Positions 1 to 9,385 of a stretch of 64,000 nt of DNA are shown piece after piece (within the stretch, counting starts at the first letter, position 1; every line of letters starts with the position of its first letter). The notes beneath the pieces are model-generated. The model worked only from the letters and a program-made list of their open reading frames with translations. It had not been told where the DNA came from and searched no databases. Source of the stretch: an uncultured Roseburia sp. (GTDB lineage: Bacteria > Bacillota > Clostridia > Lachnospirales > Lachnospiraceae). A program made the translations under genes and the position numbers. The stretch covers positions 62,001 to 126,000 of the forward strand of contig CANSKO010000006.1 in assembly GCA_947647505.1 (NCBI GenBank). The letters run 5' to 3'.

Positions 1-44
1 TCAAAAGCGTAAGGTTTTGTCTGTGCATATGGAATCCTCTTTCC

Positions 45-80
45 CGGGCGCAGATGCGGACGCGCCCGAATGGTTTTTTT
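45..80 (+). terminator. Intrinsic terminator of a gene left of the window
   Basis: A 7-bp GC stem (CGGGCGC at 45-51, GCGCCCG at 62-68) is followed by a T-run at 74-80. It would end a transcript entering from the left before the riboflavin leader starts. No coding sequence was recognised in 1-44. Confidence 0.65.
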
Positions 81-149
81 ATTATAGACAATGCAGGAGC
101 ATTTTGCAACAGGCGGCGTTTGATTTTTTTACTTTTGCCATATGCGTGA

Positions 150-178
150 TTGACACCTGCGCAACGTTATGATAAGCT
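150..178 (+). promoter_or_regulatory. Sigma-A promoter of the rib operon
   Basis: A perfect -35 TTGACA (150-155) stands 17 bp before TAAGCT (173-178), which has TG just upstream (extended -10). The start would fall near 185, so the FMN aptamer at about 199 is transcribed almost at once. The -10 is a weak match, so the exact hexamer is uncertain. Confidence 0.5.
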
Positions 179-198
179 GATAAGTAAGGAAAAACAGT

Positions 199-320
199 CT
201 TCAGGGCAGGGTGACTTTGCGGGGGCAGAGAATTCCCTACCGGTGGTACAGCCCACGAGCCGAAAGGCATGATTCGGTGAGATTCCGAAGCCGACAGTAC
301 AGTCTGGATAGAAGAAGATG
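199..320 (+). promoter_or_regulatory. FMN riboswitch (RFN element)
   Basis: The conserved RFN blocks appear in order: TTCAGGGCAGGGTGA (200-214), TTCCCTACCGGTGGTA (233-248), AGCCCACGAGC (250-260), GATTCGGTGAGATTCCGA (271-288), GCCGACAGT (290-298) and AGTCTGGAT (301-309). This aptamer binds flavin mononucleotide. It sits directly before ribD and is followed by a strong terminator hairpin, so FMN should switch the operon off by premature termination. Confidence 0.96.
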
Positions 321-348
321 CGATAGAATTTGGGTCGTACTATAATCT

Positions 349-383
349 GCTCTGGAACAGGATGCTGTTTCAGGGCTTTTTTT
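349..383 (+). terminator. Terminator of the FMN riboswitch expression platform
   Basis: A continuous 12-bp stem (349-360 with 365-376, one G-U pair in the outer half and another at the inner junction), a GATG loop and seven T residues at 377-383 make a textbook intrinsic terminator. It lies between the FMN aptamer and ribD, so it is the OFF structure of the switch. An anti-terminator would have to pair its 5' arm with sequence at the aptamer's 3' edge; I did not resolve that pairing. Confidence 0.88.
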
Positions 384-435
384 GCAGGATTTTTTGCTTT
401 GCGCCAGGTGATTTTTGGGGAAAGGAAGTGGGCCG

Positions 436-1539
436 ATGCAGCCGGAGGCATATATGGAGCTTGCCATTGCGGAAGCGAGAAAGGGCGAGGGGTTTACGAA
501 TCCAAATCCCATGGTCGGGGCCGTCATTGTAAAAGAGGGGAGGATTCTTGCAAGGGATTACCATCATGCGTATGGGGGGTATCATGCGGAGCGCAATGCG
601 ATTTTAAACTGCAGGGAAGATCTTTCCGGCGCGCAGATGTACGTTACGTTAGAGCCCTGCTGCCATTATGGAAAGACGCCGCCGTGTACGGAAATTATTT
701 TAGAGAGCGGAATCAAAAAAGTATACGTCGGATCGATGGATCCCAATCCGCTCGTCTCCGGGAAGGGCGTGGAATTGTTAAAATCCCGTGGAATCGAGGT
801 GGAAACGGGGATCTGCGAAGAAAAATGCCTTGCGCTCAATAAAGTTTTTTTCCATTATATCCGGCATAAAACGCCTTACGTCGTTATGAAATATGCGATG
901 ACGGCGGATGGGAAGATCGCGACGAAGACGGGCGCGTCCAGATGGATCAGCGGGGAAGCGTCCAGAGAACGGGTCCATAACAGCCGCCATAAATATATGG
1001 GGATTATGGCGGGCGTCGGCACGGTTCTGACGGACAATCCGGCTCTGACGTGCAGACAGGAAGGGAAAAAAAGCCCTGTCCGTATCATCTGCGACAGCAG
1101 ACTGCGCACGCCGCTTACTTCTGAGCTTGTGCGGACGGCAGGGGAGGTTCCCGTTATTTTAGCTACGGCAGAAGGGGATGCGGAAAAGAAAAAGCCCTAT
1201 CTGGACGCAGGCTGTGAGGTTCTTACGATTTCGGAGAAGGACGGACATATTGATTTAAACGTCCTGATGCAAAAGCTGGGAGCGCTTGGCATTGACAGCA
1301 TTCTGCTGGAAGGCGGAGGAATGCTCAACTACAGCGCGCTCAAAAGCGGGATCGTGCACGCGGTGGAGCAGTATATTGCGCCGAAGCTGTTTGGCGGGAC
1401 CGCGGCGAAAACGCCCGTGACGGGCGAGGGCGTTGCATGGCCGGATCAGGCGTTTCGGCTGTGCCGTCCGAACGTGCGGCAGATCGGAGCGGATATTTTG
1501 ATCGAATGGGAGGTTGCGGCATGTTCACAGGAATCATAG
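436..1539 (+). CDS. ribD: Bifunctional riboflavin deaminase/reductase RibD
   Basis: RibD carries out the second and third steps of riboflavin synthesis from GTP: deamination of the pyrimidine, then NADPH-dependent reduction of the ribosyl chain. The N-terminal half has the zinc deaminase signature (HAERNAI, then PCCHYGKTPPC). The C-terminal half is a reductase with the ending ILLEGGGMLNYSAL. The protein is 367 aa, usual for the family. I chose the ATG at 436, seven bases after AAGGAAG (422-428), over an in-frame TTG at 415. It is the first gene behind the FMN riboswitch, and its end overlaps ribE by 19 bases. Confidence 0.95.
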   Translation: MQPEAYMELAIAEARKGEGFTNPNPMVGAVIVKEGRILARDYHHAYGGYHAERNAILNCREDLSGAQMYVTLEPCCHYGKTPPCTEIILESGIKKVYVGSMDPNPLVSGKGVELLKSRGIEVETGICEEKCLALNKVFFHYIRHKTPYVVMKYAMTADGKIATKTGASRWISGEASRERVHNSRHKYMGIMAGVGTVLTDNPALTCRQEGKKSPVRIICDSRLRTPLTSELVRTAGEVPVILATAEGDAEKKKPYLDAGCEVLTISEKDGHIDLNVLMQKLGALGIDSILLEGGGMLNYSALKSGIVHAVEQYIAPKLFGGTAAKTPVTGEGVAWPDQAFRLCRPNVRQIGADILIEWEVAACSQES

Positions 1540-2165
1540 AAGAGACGGGAACGGTTTTACAGATCGGACGGGAGAGCATCCGCATCCGGGCCGAAAAAGT
1601 TCTGGAGGGGACGAAGCCGGGAGACAGCATCGCCGTCAATGGCGTTTGCCTGACCGTTGTAAAAATCGGCGGCGCGGAGTTTACGGCCGACGTTATGCCG
1701 GAGACGTTTCAAAGGAGCGCGCTGGGGCGTCTGCGGCCGATGGGCGTCGTCAATCTGGAACGCGCGATGGCGGCCGACGGACGCTTTGGCGGACATATCG
1801 TATCAGGGCATATTGATGGAACAGGGACGGTTGACGGCATGCAAAACGACGGGAACGCGGTGCGCATTGGGATTGCCACGACGTCTGAAATTGCCCGCAG
1901 AATCGTAGAAAAAGGCTCTGTCGCCATAGATGGAATCAGCCTTACCGTTTCCGCGGTAAAGCAGGACTGGTTTGAAGTGTCCGTCATTCCGCATACGCTG
2001 CGGGAAACGAATCTGAAAGAAAAACGGCCGGGAACGATTGTCAATCTGGAGAATGACATGGTTGGCAAATATGTGGAGAAGCTTTTGCATGAAACGATGC
2101 GGTCGGGGGAAGAATCAAAGACAACGACGCTGACGAAGGAATTTTTGCTTCGGGCAGGATTTTGA
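1521..2165 (+). CDS. ribE: Riboflavin synthase, alpha chain
   Basis: Riboflavin synthase makes one riboflavin from two 6,7-dimethyl-8-ribityllumazine molecules. The 214-aa protein opens with the invariant MFTGIIEE, and the two lumazine-binding halves both show the family pattern, with SGHIDGTG closing the first half and [13 protein letters not shown] ending the second. The start lies inside ribD, in another frame, which suggests translational coupling. The order D-E-BA-H matches Bacillus and clostridial operons (established knowledge). Confidence 0.95.
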   Translation: MFTGIIEETGTVLQIGRESIRIRAEKVLEGTKPGDSIAVNGVCLTVVKIGGAEFTADVMPETFQRSALGRLRPMGVVNLERAMAADGRFGGHIVSGHIDGTGTVDGMQNDGNAVRIGIATTSEIARRIVEKGSVAIDGISLTVSAVKQDWFEVSVIPHTLRETNLKEKRPGTIVNLENDMVGKYVEKLLHETMRSGEESKTTTLTKEFLLRAGF

Positions 2166-2182
2166 GACGGGAGGATAAAAGA

Positions 2183-3379
2183 ATGGCATACAGTTCGGTG
2201 GAAGAGGCAGTAAATGAAATTCGTCAGGGAAAGATCATACTGGTGACAGACGATGAGGACAGAGAAAACGAAGGCGATTTTATCTGCGCCGCGGAATTTG
2301 CAACGACGGAAAATGTAAATTTTATGGCGGTGCATGGAAAAGGTCTGATCTGCATGCCCATGGGCAGGGAGCTTGTGGAAAAGCTGAAGCTGCCGCAGAT
2401 GGTATCGCATAATACGGACAATCATGAAACGGCGTTTACCGTTTCGATTGACGCTGTAGAGACGACGACGGGAATTTCTGCAAAGGAGCGCGGAATTACG
2501 GCGAGAAAATGTGTGGAGGAAGGGGCTGGGCCAAAAGATTTTCGCAGACCGGGCCATATGTTTCCACTGCTGGCAAAAGAAAACGGCGTGCTGGAGCGGG
2601 AAGGGCATACGGAAGCGACGGTAGATCTGATGCGTCTGGCAGGATTAAAAGCGTGCGGCCTGTGCTGCGAGATTATGCGCGAGGACGGCACGATGATGCG
2701 TACGCCGGAGCTGATGCGGCTGGCTGAGAAATTTCAGATCAAAATGACGACGATACAGGCGTTAAAGGAATACCGGAAAGTGCATGATAAGCTGGTTGCA
2801 TCCGTTGCGGTTACGAAGATGCCGACGCGTTATGGCGAATTTATGGCGCATGGATACGTCAATCGCTTAAACGGGGAGCATCATGTGGCGCTGGTAAAGG
2901 GAGAGATCGGGGATGGAGAAGAGATTTTATGCCGCGTGCATTCCGAGTGCCTGACCGGAGACGCGTTTGGATCGATGAAATGCGACTGTGGCCAGCAGCT
3001 GCAGGCGGCAATGCGTCAGATTGAAGAGGAAGGAAGGGGGATTTTACTGTATCTGCGGCAGGAAGGCCGCGGAATTGGACTGCTGAACAAGCTGCGCGCC
3101 TATGAACTGCAGGATGGCGGCATGGATACGGTGGAAGCCAATCTTGCGCTTGGATTTGAGGAGGATTTGAGGGAATACTATATCGGCGCGCAGATTCTGC
3201 GTGATCTGGGGGCAAAAAGCCTTCGTCTGCTGACGAATAATCCCAAAAAAATCGACGGACTTTCCGCGTTTGGCTTAAGCATCAGAGAGCGGGTTCCCAT
3301 TCAGATGGAGCTTACGCCGTTTGACCGTTATTATATGAAGACGAAACAACGGAAGATGGGGCATATGTTAAAATTTTAA
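2183..3379 (+). CDS. ribBA: Bifunctional DHBP synthase / GTP cyclohydrolase II RibBA
   Basis: This fused enzyme supplies both precursors of riboflavin. Residues about 1-200 make 3,4-dihydroxy-2-butanone 4-phosphate from ribulose 5-phosphate ([11 protein letters not shown], then GHTEATVDL). Residues about 205-398 open GTP (zinc motif [17 protein letters not shown], then [10 protein letters not shown]). The length of 398 aa is typical. ATG 2183 follows GGGAGG (2168-2173) and is preferred to a TTG at 2162 that overlaps ribE. Confidence 0.95.
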   Translation: MAYSSVEEAVNEIRQGKIILVTDDEDRENEGDFICAAEFATTENVNFMAVHGKGLICMPMGRELVEKLKLPQMVSHNTDNHETAFTVSIDAVETTTGISAKERGITARKCVEEGAGPKDFRRPGHMFPLLAKENGVLEREGHTEATVDLMRLAGLKACGLCCEIMREDGTMMRTPELMRLAEKFQIKMTTIQALKEYRKVHDKLVASVAVTKMPTRYGEFMAHGYVNRLNGEHHVALVKGEIGDGEEILCRVHSECLTGDAFGSMKCDCGQQLQAAMRQIEEEGRGILLYLRQEGRGIGLLNKLRAYELQDGGMDTVEANLALGFEEDLREYYIGAQILRDLGAKSLRLLTNNPKKIDGLSAFGLSIRERVPIQMELTPFDRYYMKTKQRKMGHMLKF

Positions 3380-3405
3380 TCAAAAGAGGGTAAAGGAGGA
3401 GCAGC

Positions 3406-3873
3406 ATGAGAATACTGGAAGGTAACATCGTAGCAAAGGACGTTCGAATCGGAATTGTAACGGCGCGGTTTAATGAGTTTATTACGTCAAAGCTGTTAAG
3501 CGGGGCGCTCGACGGGCTAAAGCGCCATGAGGTTTCGGAGGACTGTATCGACGTGGCGTGGACGCCGGGCGCATTTGAGATTCCGCTGATTGCGCAGACG
3601 ATGGCAAGGAGCGGAAAGTATGACGCCGTCATCTGTCTGGGAGCCGTAATCCGTGGCGCGACGTCGCATTATGATTACGTGTGCAGTGAAGTGTCCAAAG
3701 GGATCGCGCAGGTTTCTTTGCAGACAGGCGTGCCTGTGATGTTTGGCGTGCTGACGTGCGATACGATTGAACAGGCGATCGAACGCGCCGGAAGCAAGGC
3801 CGGAAACAAGGGGTTTGACTGTGCGACAGGCGCAATCGAAATGATTAATCTGCAAAGGGAGATCGGCAGGTAA
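3406..3873 (+). CDS. ribH: 6,7-dimethyl-8-ribityllumazine synthase RibH
   Basis: RibH joins the RibD product, after dephosphorylation, with the four-carbon RibBA product to give the lumazine that RibE uses. The 155-aa protein has the family landmarks RFNEFIT near the N-terminus, PGAFEIPL, and [14 protein letters not shown] with the catalytic His. A GGAGG site precedes the ATG. It is the last gene of the operon; the next gene starts 46 bases on with its own strong ribosome site, and no terminator was seen between them. Confidence 0.96.
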   Translation: MRILEGNIVAKDVRIGIVTARFNEFITSKLLSGALDGLKRHEVSEDCIDVAWTPGAFEIPLIAQTMARSGKYDAVICLGAVIRGATSHYDYVCSEVSKGIAQVSLQTGVPVMFGVLTCDTIEQAIERAGSKAGNKGFDCATGAIEMINLQREIGR

Positions 3874-3919
3874 ATGGCAAAGAACGCAGAACAGGCGTTT
3901 TGAGAGAAGGAGGATATAT

Positions 3920-6900
3920 ATGGGAAGTTACAGAAAAAAACTGGGGGCTGTGGCGATGGCGGCATGTCTTGGGATAAGCGTTTTGCCATTCGGCATGGGG
4001 GCGAAGCAGGTGCGTGCGGCGGACCCGCTCGAGGAAGGACTGGTCGGTTACTGGACGTTTGACGGGGCTGCAGAAGAGGAGCAGCTTGCAAGTCAGGCGT
4101 CCGTAGCGGGCGTGCGGGCAGTGAAGACCGGAAGCGGCGTGACGCTGAAGGCGGATGGAGGCGTAGCGGGCGGCTGCGCATATTTTGGCGGAAATAACGC
4201 TTCCTGGCTTACGTTGAATCTGACGGATGCAGACAGGGGACTTGTAGCTTCGGAAGATGCGTTTACAATTGGGGCATGGATTCAGTATGAAGAGATTCCA
4301 ATGCAAAATAATGCGTCTGTCAGCGTATTTCATCAGGACGGAACGAGCCAGGGCCGGGCGATTTTAACGATTGGAAAAAATGGCGGTTCCGGTCCGGTAT
4401 ATGGCACGTATCTTGGTGGGTCGAACCAGTACGGGTCGGATGTGATTGCGACGGGGAAATGGCATCATGTTATGCTTGCCGTTGATGCAGCCGGCGCGTC
4501 CAGAAAAGCCTATCTCTATGTCAATGGCGAACCGGCGAACGGAAACGGTTTTTCGTTTGCGAACGCGCTGATTGACGGAAGTGGGAATATCCGCGTCGGC
4601 GCGCACAGGCAGAATGCCGATCATCCTGCGATCAAGGGCAGTATGGATGAGCTGCGCTATTATGACAGGAAACTGGACGCGCAGGCAGTAAAAGCCATTT
4701 ATGACGTATACGGCGAGGATATGAAGGAACCGGATGCGCCGGTTTCGATTGCGGTGGATACGGACAGCGCGCTGCGCGCGATACCGTCTGCGATGTTTGG
4801 CATTAATCACCGGTACCACAGGGGCGCTTATGGAACCTGGGATGCCGGGAACGGGCAGGTTTACGATGCATTTACAGAACTTGCGAAAGATGCCGGGTTT
4901 GGGTCTGTGCGGTATCCGGGCGGAACCGTATCCAATCTTTTTACCTGGAAAGATACGATTGGAGCAATGGAGGAGCGGACGCCTACGATTGCCGGGAACA
5001 ATTTTTATTCCGGCGCGGGTGAGACGCCGGTGGAGCCGGGATTTGGCGTGGATGAGGCCATGCGGTGGATTGAGGATCTGGGAGCGGAAGGCGTGTTTGT
5101 CTACGGTCTGGGCCGCGGCAATCCTGCGGACGCGGCAGATCTGGTCGAATATTTAAACGCGCCCAATGACGGCAGCAATCCAAACGGCGGAATCGACTGG
5201 GCGGCGGAGCGTGCAAAAAACGGGCATGAAGAGCCGTATGGCGTTACGCGGTTTGAGCTTGGAAATGAATATGGCGATGTTGGACAAAACTACTGGATGG
5301 CGGGAAAACCCGCGTCTCTTTCCGTTGTAGACGCTTATATCAAAGGCGGAACGATGACCTATACGCATAATATGCGGCCGGATTATTATCAGAACTGCGG
5401 ATATGTCGTAAAGAAAGGCGACTGGCGGACGGCAGCCTCGCTCAGTGACGGAAAGCCGAATGAGGAACGCTATGTGTGCTATCTTCCCGTCGTAGAGGAC
5501 AGTGTAAAGGTCTATGTGGACGGCGCGGAGTGGACCGTTGTGGATTCGCTGGAGGGGCGTGGAGCGGAAGATATCTGTACGTTTGACTACGAAACGGGAA
5601 AGATTACGTTTGGAGACGGATCAAACGGAAATATTCCGCAGCAGGGCAAGCGGATTACGGTAGACTATCAGTCAGAACAGGCCGGGTTTGTGGCGTATTA
5701 CGACGCTATGAAGGAAACGGCCGAAGAGATTGGCGTGGAGATTGAAATCTATTCCGGAATCGGAAGCGGGCATCAGAGGAGCTTTATCACAAAGATGCAT
5801 GAATTTGGGTACGACGACAAATATGACGGCGTGATTCTGCATCCATACAGCAACGGCGTTACCGGGTATAAAGATTCTCTGGCGAAAGCGAAAAACCATA
5901 CGAACAATATTGCGTCTCACAAAAACGCCATGATGGAGACGACGGGAGACGATACGAAAAAAGTGGCGGTTTCGGAATTTGGCATTTTAAGCGTCAGTCC
6001 GTCCAGCTCTTATCAGGCTTCGCTTGGGCATGCGATTTATATTGCAAACCATATGATCGACGCTGTAAACGCGGGAGCCGCATATCAGGAGAAGCACTGC
6101 CTTGTGGACTTTGCGGGCGCAAGCGACAATCTGGGCAACTGGCAGCAGTGCGTCATTCAGACGCATGAGAATGCGGACGGCGGTTACGATTATGTGGTGA
6201 CGCCTTCGGCGCATGTATTTTCCATATTCAACAAGATGACGGGCAATACGCAGGTGGAGCAGACGATTACCGGAAACGGCTCGTTTAACGGCGAGGTAAA
6301 CAATGTCAACGTCTATTCTACGATCGATGAAAGCGGAAATACATACGTTCTGGCTGTCAATAATAAAGAAAACGATCCGACAGAGGTGCACATATCTGTG
6401 GATGGACGGGATCTTACGGGAGAAGAAATGACCGTCTGGTCACTTGGTTCAGAGAATATAACGGATATCAATACAAAAGAAGAGCCGAATAACGTTGTGA
6501 TTGAAAAAGAGACGCAGACGATAGAGGGAGCGGCCGTGACGTATGAATTGCAGCCGCATGCCGTGTACAGCTTTCAGATTCCGGCAGAGAAACAGGCGGT
6601 AACGGTAACGGTGACGGCGAAAGAAGGCGGTACGGCAGAAGGCGGCGGAGAAGCGCTGCCCGGCGACAGCATGACAGTGACGGCGACGCCGGAAGAGGGC
6701 TATACATTTGAAGGCTGGTATTGTAAAGAACAGAAAGTGTCCGAAGAGAATCCGTATACGTTTGTTGTGGAGGAAGATCTGGAATTAACGGCGGATTTTC
6801 AGAAGAAAACAACGCCTTCCGTTACGCCGCCGGCTCCGGATGACGGGAACGGGACGGGTACGGATACGCAAAATCCCGGTCCGCAGGGGGTGCAGAATGT

Positions 6901-7207
6901 ACCGCAGACGCCGGAAACGACGCCGCTGAAGGTTCCGTCCGGCATAAAAGCAAAGAAAACAAAGAAGGGCATACAGATCAGCTGGAAGCCGTCGGACGGC
7001 GCGCAGGGATACGAGGTTTTCCGTTCGTATCAGAAAAAGAAAGGATTTAAAAAGATTGCTTCGATTTCCAAAGGTACGGGGAAAAAGTACCTTGACAAGA
7101 AAGCAAAAAAGGGAAAAACATCTTATTATAAAGTGCGCGCGTATAAGATCACAGACGCGGGCAAGGTGTGGAGCGGATATTCGAAGACGGTGAAGAAAAA
7201 GAGATAG
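3920..7207 (+). CDS. Secreted multidomain glycoside hydrolase, clan GH-A arabinofuranosidase-like
   Basis: A 1095-aa exported protein. Residues 1-34 are a signal peptide ending VRAA. Residues about 40-275 look like a LamG/concanavalin-type domain (GYWTFDG near its start). Residues about 280-890 form a TIM-barrel glycosidase most like alpha-L-arabinofuranosidases (GH51/GH39 type), with a likely acid/base Glu450 in FELGNEYG and a likely nucleophile Glu686 in VSEFG. A small beta repeat of the 'Gly-Tyr-x-Phe-xx-Trp' type (about 892-970), a Pro/Thr linker and a Lys-rich fibronectin III domain (about 1005-1095) follow. No LPXTG anchor is present. The exact family and substrate are uncertain. It sits directly after ribH but has no link to riboflavin. 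Confidence 0.75.
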   Translation: MGSYRKKLGAVAMAACLGISVLPFGMGAKQVRAADPLEEGLVGYWTFDGAAEEEQLASQASVAGVRAVKTGSGVTLKADGGVAGGCAYFGGNNASWLTLNLTDADRGLVASEDAFTIGAWIQYEEIPMQNNASVSVFHQDGTSQGRAILTIGKNGGSGPVYGTYLGGSNQYGSDVIATGKWHHVMLAVDAAGASRKAYLYVNGEPANGNGFSFANALIDGSGNIRVGAHRQNADHPAIKGSMDELRYYDRKLDAQAVKAIYDVYGEDMKEPDAPVSIAVDTDSALRAIPSAMFGINHRYHRGAYGTWDAGNGQVYDAFTELAKDAGFGSVRYPGGTVSNLFTWKDTIGAMEERTPTIAGNNFYSGAGETPVEPGFGVDEAMRWIEDLGAEGVFVYGLGRGNPADAADLVEYLNAPNDGSNPNGGIDWAAERAKNGHEEPYGVTRFELGNEYGDVGQNYWMAGKPASLSVVDAYIKGGTMTYTHNMRPDYYQNCGYVVKKGDWRTAASLSDGKPNEERYVCYLPVVEDSVKVYVDGAEWTVVDSLEGRGAEDICTFDYETGKITFGDGSNGNIPQQGKRITVDYQSEQAGFVAYYDAMKETAEEIGVEIEIYSGIGSGHQRSFITKMHEFGYDDKYDGVILHPYSNGVTGYKDSLAKAKNHTNNIASHKNAMMETTGDDTKKVAVSEFGILSVSPSSSYQASLGHAIYIANHMIDAVNAGAAYQEKHCLVDFAGASDNLGNWQQCVIQTHENADGGYDYVVTPSAHVFSIFNKMTGNTQVEQTITGNGSFNGEVNNVNVYSTIDESGNTYVLAVNNKENDPTEVHISVDGRDLTGEEMTVWSLGSENITDINTKEEPNNVVIEKETQTIEGAAVTYELQPHAVYSFQIPAEKQAVTVTVTAKEGGTAEGGGEALPGDSMTVTATPEEGYTFEGWYCKEQKVSEENPYTFVVEEDLELTADFQKKTTPSVTPPAPDDGNGTGTDTQNPGPQGVQNVPQTPETTPLKVPSGIKAKKTKKGIQISWKPSDGAQGYEVFRSYQKKKGFKKIASISKGTGKKYLDKKAKKGKTSYYKVRAYKITDAGKVWSGYSKTVKKKR

Positions 7208-7209
7208 GA

Positions 7210-7227
7210 GCCGTCTTTACAGACGGC
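7210..7227 (+). terminator. Short hairpin after the glycosidase gene
   Basis: A perfect 7-bp stem GCCGTCT/AGACGGC with a four-base loop follows the stop codon. No T-run follows it, so it may be an mRNA-end hairpin rather than a true intrinsic terminator. Confidence 0.35.
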
Positions 7228-7289
7228 GGAAGCTTTCAGGCGAAAATGGCAAATATATGCAAAATCATACTGCATTTTCGGCGTAAATT

Positions 7290-7298
7290 TGATACAAT
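7290..7298 (+). promoter_or_regulatory. Extended -10 promoter of the sugar-activation genes
   Basis: TGATACAAT is an extended -10 (TGn plus TACAAT at 7293-7298). No good -35 lies 16-18 bp upstream. A start near 7305 would leave a 50-base leader that ends in the strong site AGGAGGAGG (7341-7349). Confidence 0.45.
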
Positions 7299-7354
7299 AC
7301 ATACAGGAAGCGCGAAGAAGGAACACGCTTACCAGAGAAAAGGAGGAGGTATTT

Positions 7355-8278
7355 TTGAACAAACCGGTATTAGTTGTAATGGCAGCTGGCATGGGGAGCC
7401 GTTACGGAGGATTAAAGCAGATGGACCCAATGGACGACGCGGGGCATGTCATACTGGATTTTTCCGTATACGACGCCATGCTTGCAGGATTTGAAAAAGT
7501 CATCTTTATCATCAAAAGAGAAAATGAAGCGGTATTTCGGGAATGTGTGGGAGACCGCATCGCAAAGCGCATGCAGGTGGAATACGCATATCAGGAGATG
7601 GATTCGCTGCCGGACGGTTTTGAAGCGCCGGAGGGAAGGGTGAAGCCATTTGGCACGGCGCATGCGGTGTTAAGCTGCAAGGAGAAAGTGGACGGACCGT
7701 TTGCAGTTATCAATGCGGATGATTTTTACGGACGCCATGCCTATCAGATGATTTACGATTATTTAAGCCAGCCGAAATCCGGTGGGACGTACCAGTATGT
7801 CATGGTCGGCTACCTCATGGAGAATACGCTGACAGAAAACGGACATGTGGCAAGAGGCATCTGCCAGACGGATGCAGACGGAAAGCTGGTAGACATTCAC
7901 GAACGCACGCGCATCGAGAAGCGGGGAAGCGAGACGGCTTATACGGAAGACGACGGAGCTACCTGGGTTACGATTCCGGCAGGAAGCACGGTGTCTATGA
8001 ATATGTGGGGCTTTGAACAAAATCTGATGGAAGAGCTGGAAAAGCGCTTTCCTGTGTTCCTGGAAGAAAATCTTGCGAAAAACCCATTGAAATGCGAGTT
8101 TTTCCTTCCATCTGCGGTGCAGCAGCTTATGGAAGAGAAGAAAGCGACAGTGACCGTCCTTAAGTCGGAAGACCGCTGGTACGGCGTAACCTATAAAGAG
8201 GATAAGGAAACGGTTATGAAAGCAATCGCCGATTTTAAGGCACAGGGCGTATATCCAAGATATTTATGGGAAGAATAG
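7355..8278 (+). CDS. Sugar-1-phosphate nucleotidyltransferase
   Basis: A 307-aa nucleotidyltransferase of the GT-A-like fold, which joins an NTP to a sugar 1-phosphate. Residues 9-16 (MAAGMGSR) with the following GGLKQ are the nucleotide-binding loop, and VINADDFYG is the metal-binding Asp motif. The start is a TTG at 7355 placed after AGGAGGAGG; extending upstream to an ATG at 7289 adds 22 unlikely residues. It is 12 bases from a NahK-like kinase, so the two probably make and then activate the same sugar phosphate. The sugar is not shown by the sequence; N-acetylhexosamine is inferred from the neighbour. Confidence 0.75.
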   Translation: MNKPVLVVMAAGMGSRYGGLKQMDPMDDAGHVILDFSVYDAMLAGFEKVIFIIKRENEAVFRECVGDRIAKRMQVEYAYQEMDSLPDGFEAPEGRVKPFGTAHAVLSCKEKVDGPFAVINADDFYGRHAYQMIYDYLSQPKSGGTYQYVMVGYLMENTLTENGHVARGICQTDADGKLVDIHERTRIEKRGSETAYTEDDGATWVTIPAGSTVSMNMWGFEQNLMEELEKRFPVFLEENLAKNPLKCEFFLPSAVQQLMEEKKATVTVLKSEDRWYGVTYKEDKETVMKAIADFKAQGVYPRYLWEE

Positions 8279-8290
8279 GAGAGGTTTGGC

Positions 8291-9364
8291 ATGGACAGGG
8301 AAACGATTTTAAAACAGTTTCAGGTAGAGGGAGACGTTGCATCGGTCGAGCCGTACGGAAGCGGCCATATCAATCATACATATCTGGCCACGATGACGGG
8401 CGGGAAAAAATATATCTTACAGGGAATTAATACGACGATATTTAAAAATACGGATGAGCTGATGGAAAATATTCTCAACGTAACGTCGTATCTGCGCGAG
8501 GAGATTATCCGCACCGGCGGGGATCCGGCCAGAGAGACGCTTACGGTTGTGATGGCAAAAGACGGCTCTTCTTATTATTCGGATGAGGATGGCAGTAAAT
8601 GGCGCGTTTACGAATTTATTGAAGGCGCGCAGACGTTTGATGCGGTAGAGAGCAACGAGGATTTTTATCAGAGCGCCGTGGCGTTTGGAAAATTTCAGGC
8701 AAAGCTTGCGAATTTCCCTGCGGATTCGCTGCATGAGACGATTCCCAATTTTCACAATACGGCAAAGCGCTTTGGGGATTTTGAGCGGGCGGTTGCAGAA
8801 GACGTCAAAGGAAGAGCGGCCGAAGTGGAAAAAGAGATTGCGTTTGTACGGGAAAGACGCGAGGAGATGTCGCTGCTTCATGACATGCTGGCGAAAGGGG
8901 AGCTTCCGCTTCGCGTGACGCATAATGATACGAAGCTGAACAATATCATGATTGATTCAAAGACGCATCAGGCAATCTGCGTCATTGATCTGGATACGGT
9001 GATGCCGGGGCTTTCCGCGCATGATTTTGGCGATGCCATCCGCTTTGGCGCAAATACGGCGGCGGAGGATGAGCCGGACGTATCGAAGGTGTCGCTTTCT
9101 TTAGAGCTGTTTGCGCTGTATGTGAAAGGATTTCTGGAGGGCTGCGGCGGCAGACTGACGCCGAATGAAGTGAAGATGCTGCCGATGGGAGCAAAAATGA
9201 TGACGCTGGAGTGCGGTATGCGTTTTCTGGCGGATTATCTGGAAGGCGACGTTTACTTTAAAATATCGAGGGAGAAACACAATCTGGACCGCTGCCGCAC
9301 GCAGTTTGCGCTGGTGGCGGATATGGAGAAGAAATGGCAGCAGATGTGTGAACTCTGTCAGTAG
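8291..9364 (+). CDS. NahK-like sugar 1-kinase (APH fold)
   Basis: A 357-aa kinase of the aminoglycoside-phosphotransferase fold. The Brenner motif VTHNDTKLNNIM carries the catalytic Asp213, and the metal-binding motif is CVIDLDTVMPG. Length and motifs fit the N-acetylhexosamine 1-kinase family (NahK of bifidobacteria, 359 aa), which phosphorylates GlcNAc or GalNAc at C1 during salvage of mucin and milk sugars. It lies 12 bases after a nucleotidyltransferase, so the pair would make a nucleotide sugar from a free sugar. Other small-molecule kinases share the fold, so the substrate is an inference. Confidence 0.72.
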   Translation: MDRETILKQFQVEGDVASVEPYGSGHINHTYLATMTGGKKYILQGINTTIFKNTDELMENILNVTSYLREEIIRTGGDPARETLTVVMAKDGSSYYSDEDGSKWRVYEFIEGAQTFDAVESNEDFYQSAVAFGKFQAKLANFPADSLHETIPNFHNTAKRFGDFERAVAEDVKGRAAEVEKEIAFVRERREEMSLLHDMLAKGELPLRVTHNDTKLNNIMIDSKTHQAICVIDLDTVMPGLSAHDFGDAIRFGANTAAEDEPDVSKVSLSLELFALYVKGFLEGCGGRLTPNEVKMLPMGAKMMTLECGMRFLADYLEGDVYFKISREKHNLDRCRTQFALVADMEKKWQQMCELCQ

Positions 9365-9385
9365 CGCATAGCTGGAGGCAAAGAA

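Noticed and set aside
415-435. TTG start for ribD giving seven more residues
   Set aside because: It overlaps the ribosome site AAGGAAG; ATG 436 has the right distance and gives the usual N-terminus.
1709-2608. 299-codon open frame on the minus strand inside ribE/ribBA
   Set aside because: It lies opposite two certain genes, has no ribosome site, and its translation is Arg/Phe/Ser-rich with no recognisable domain.
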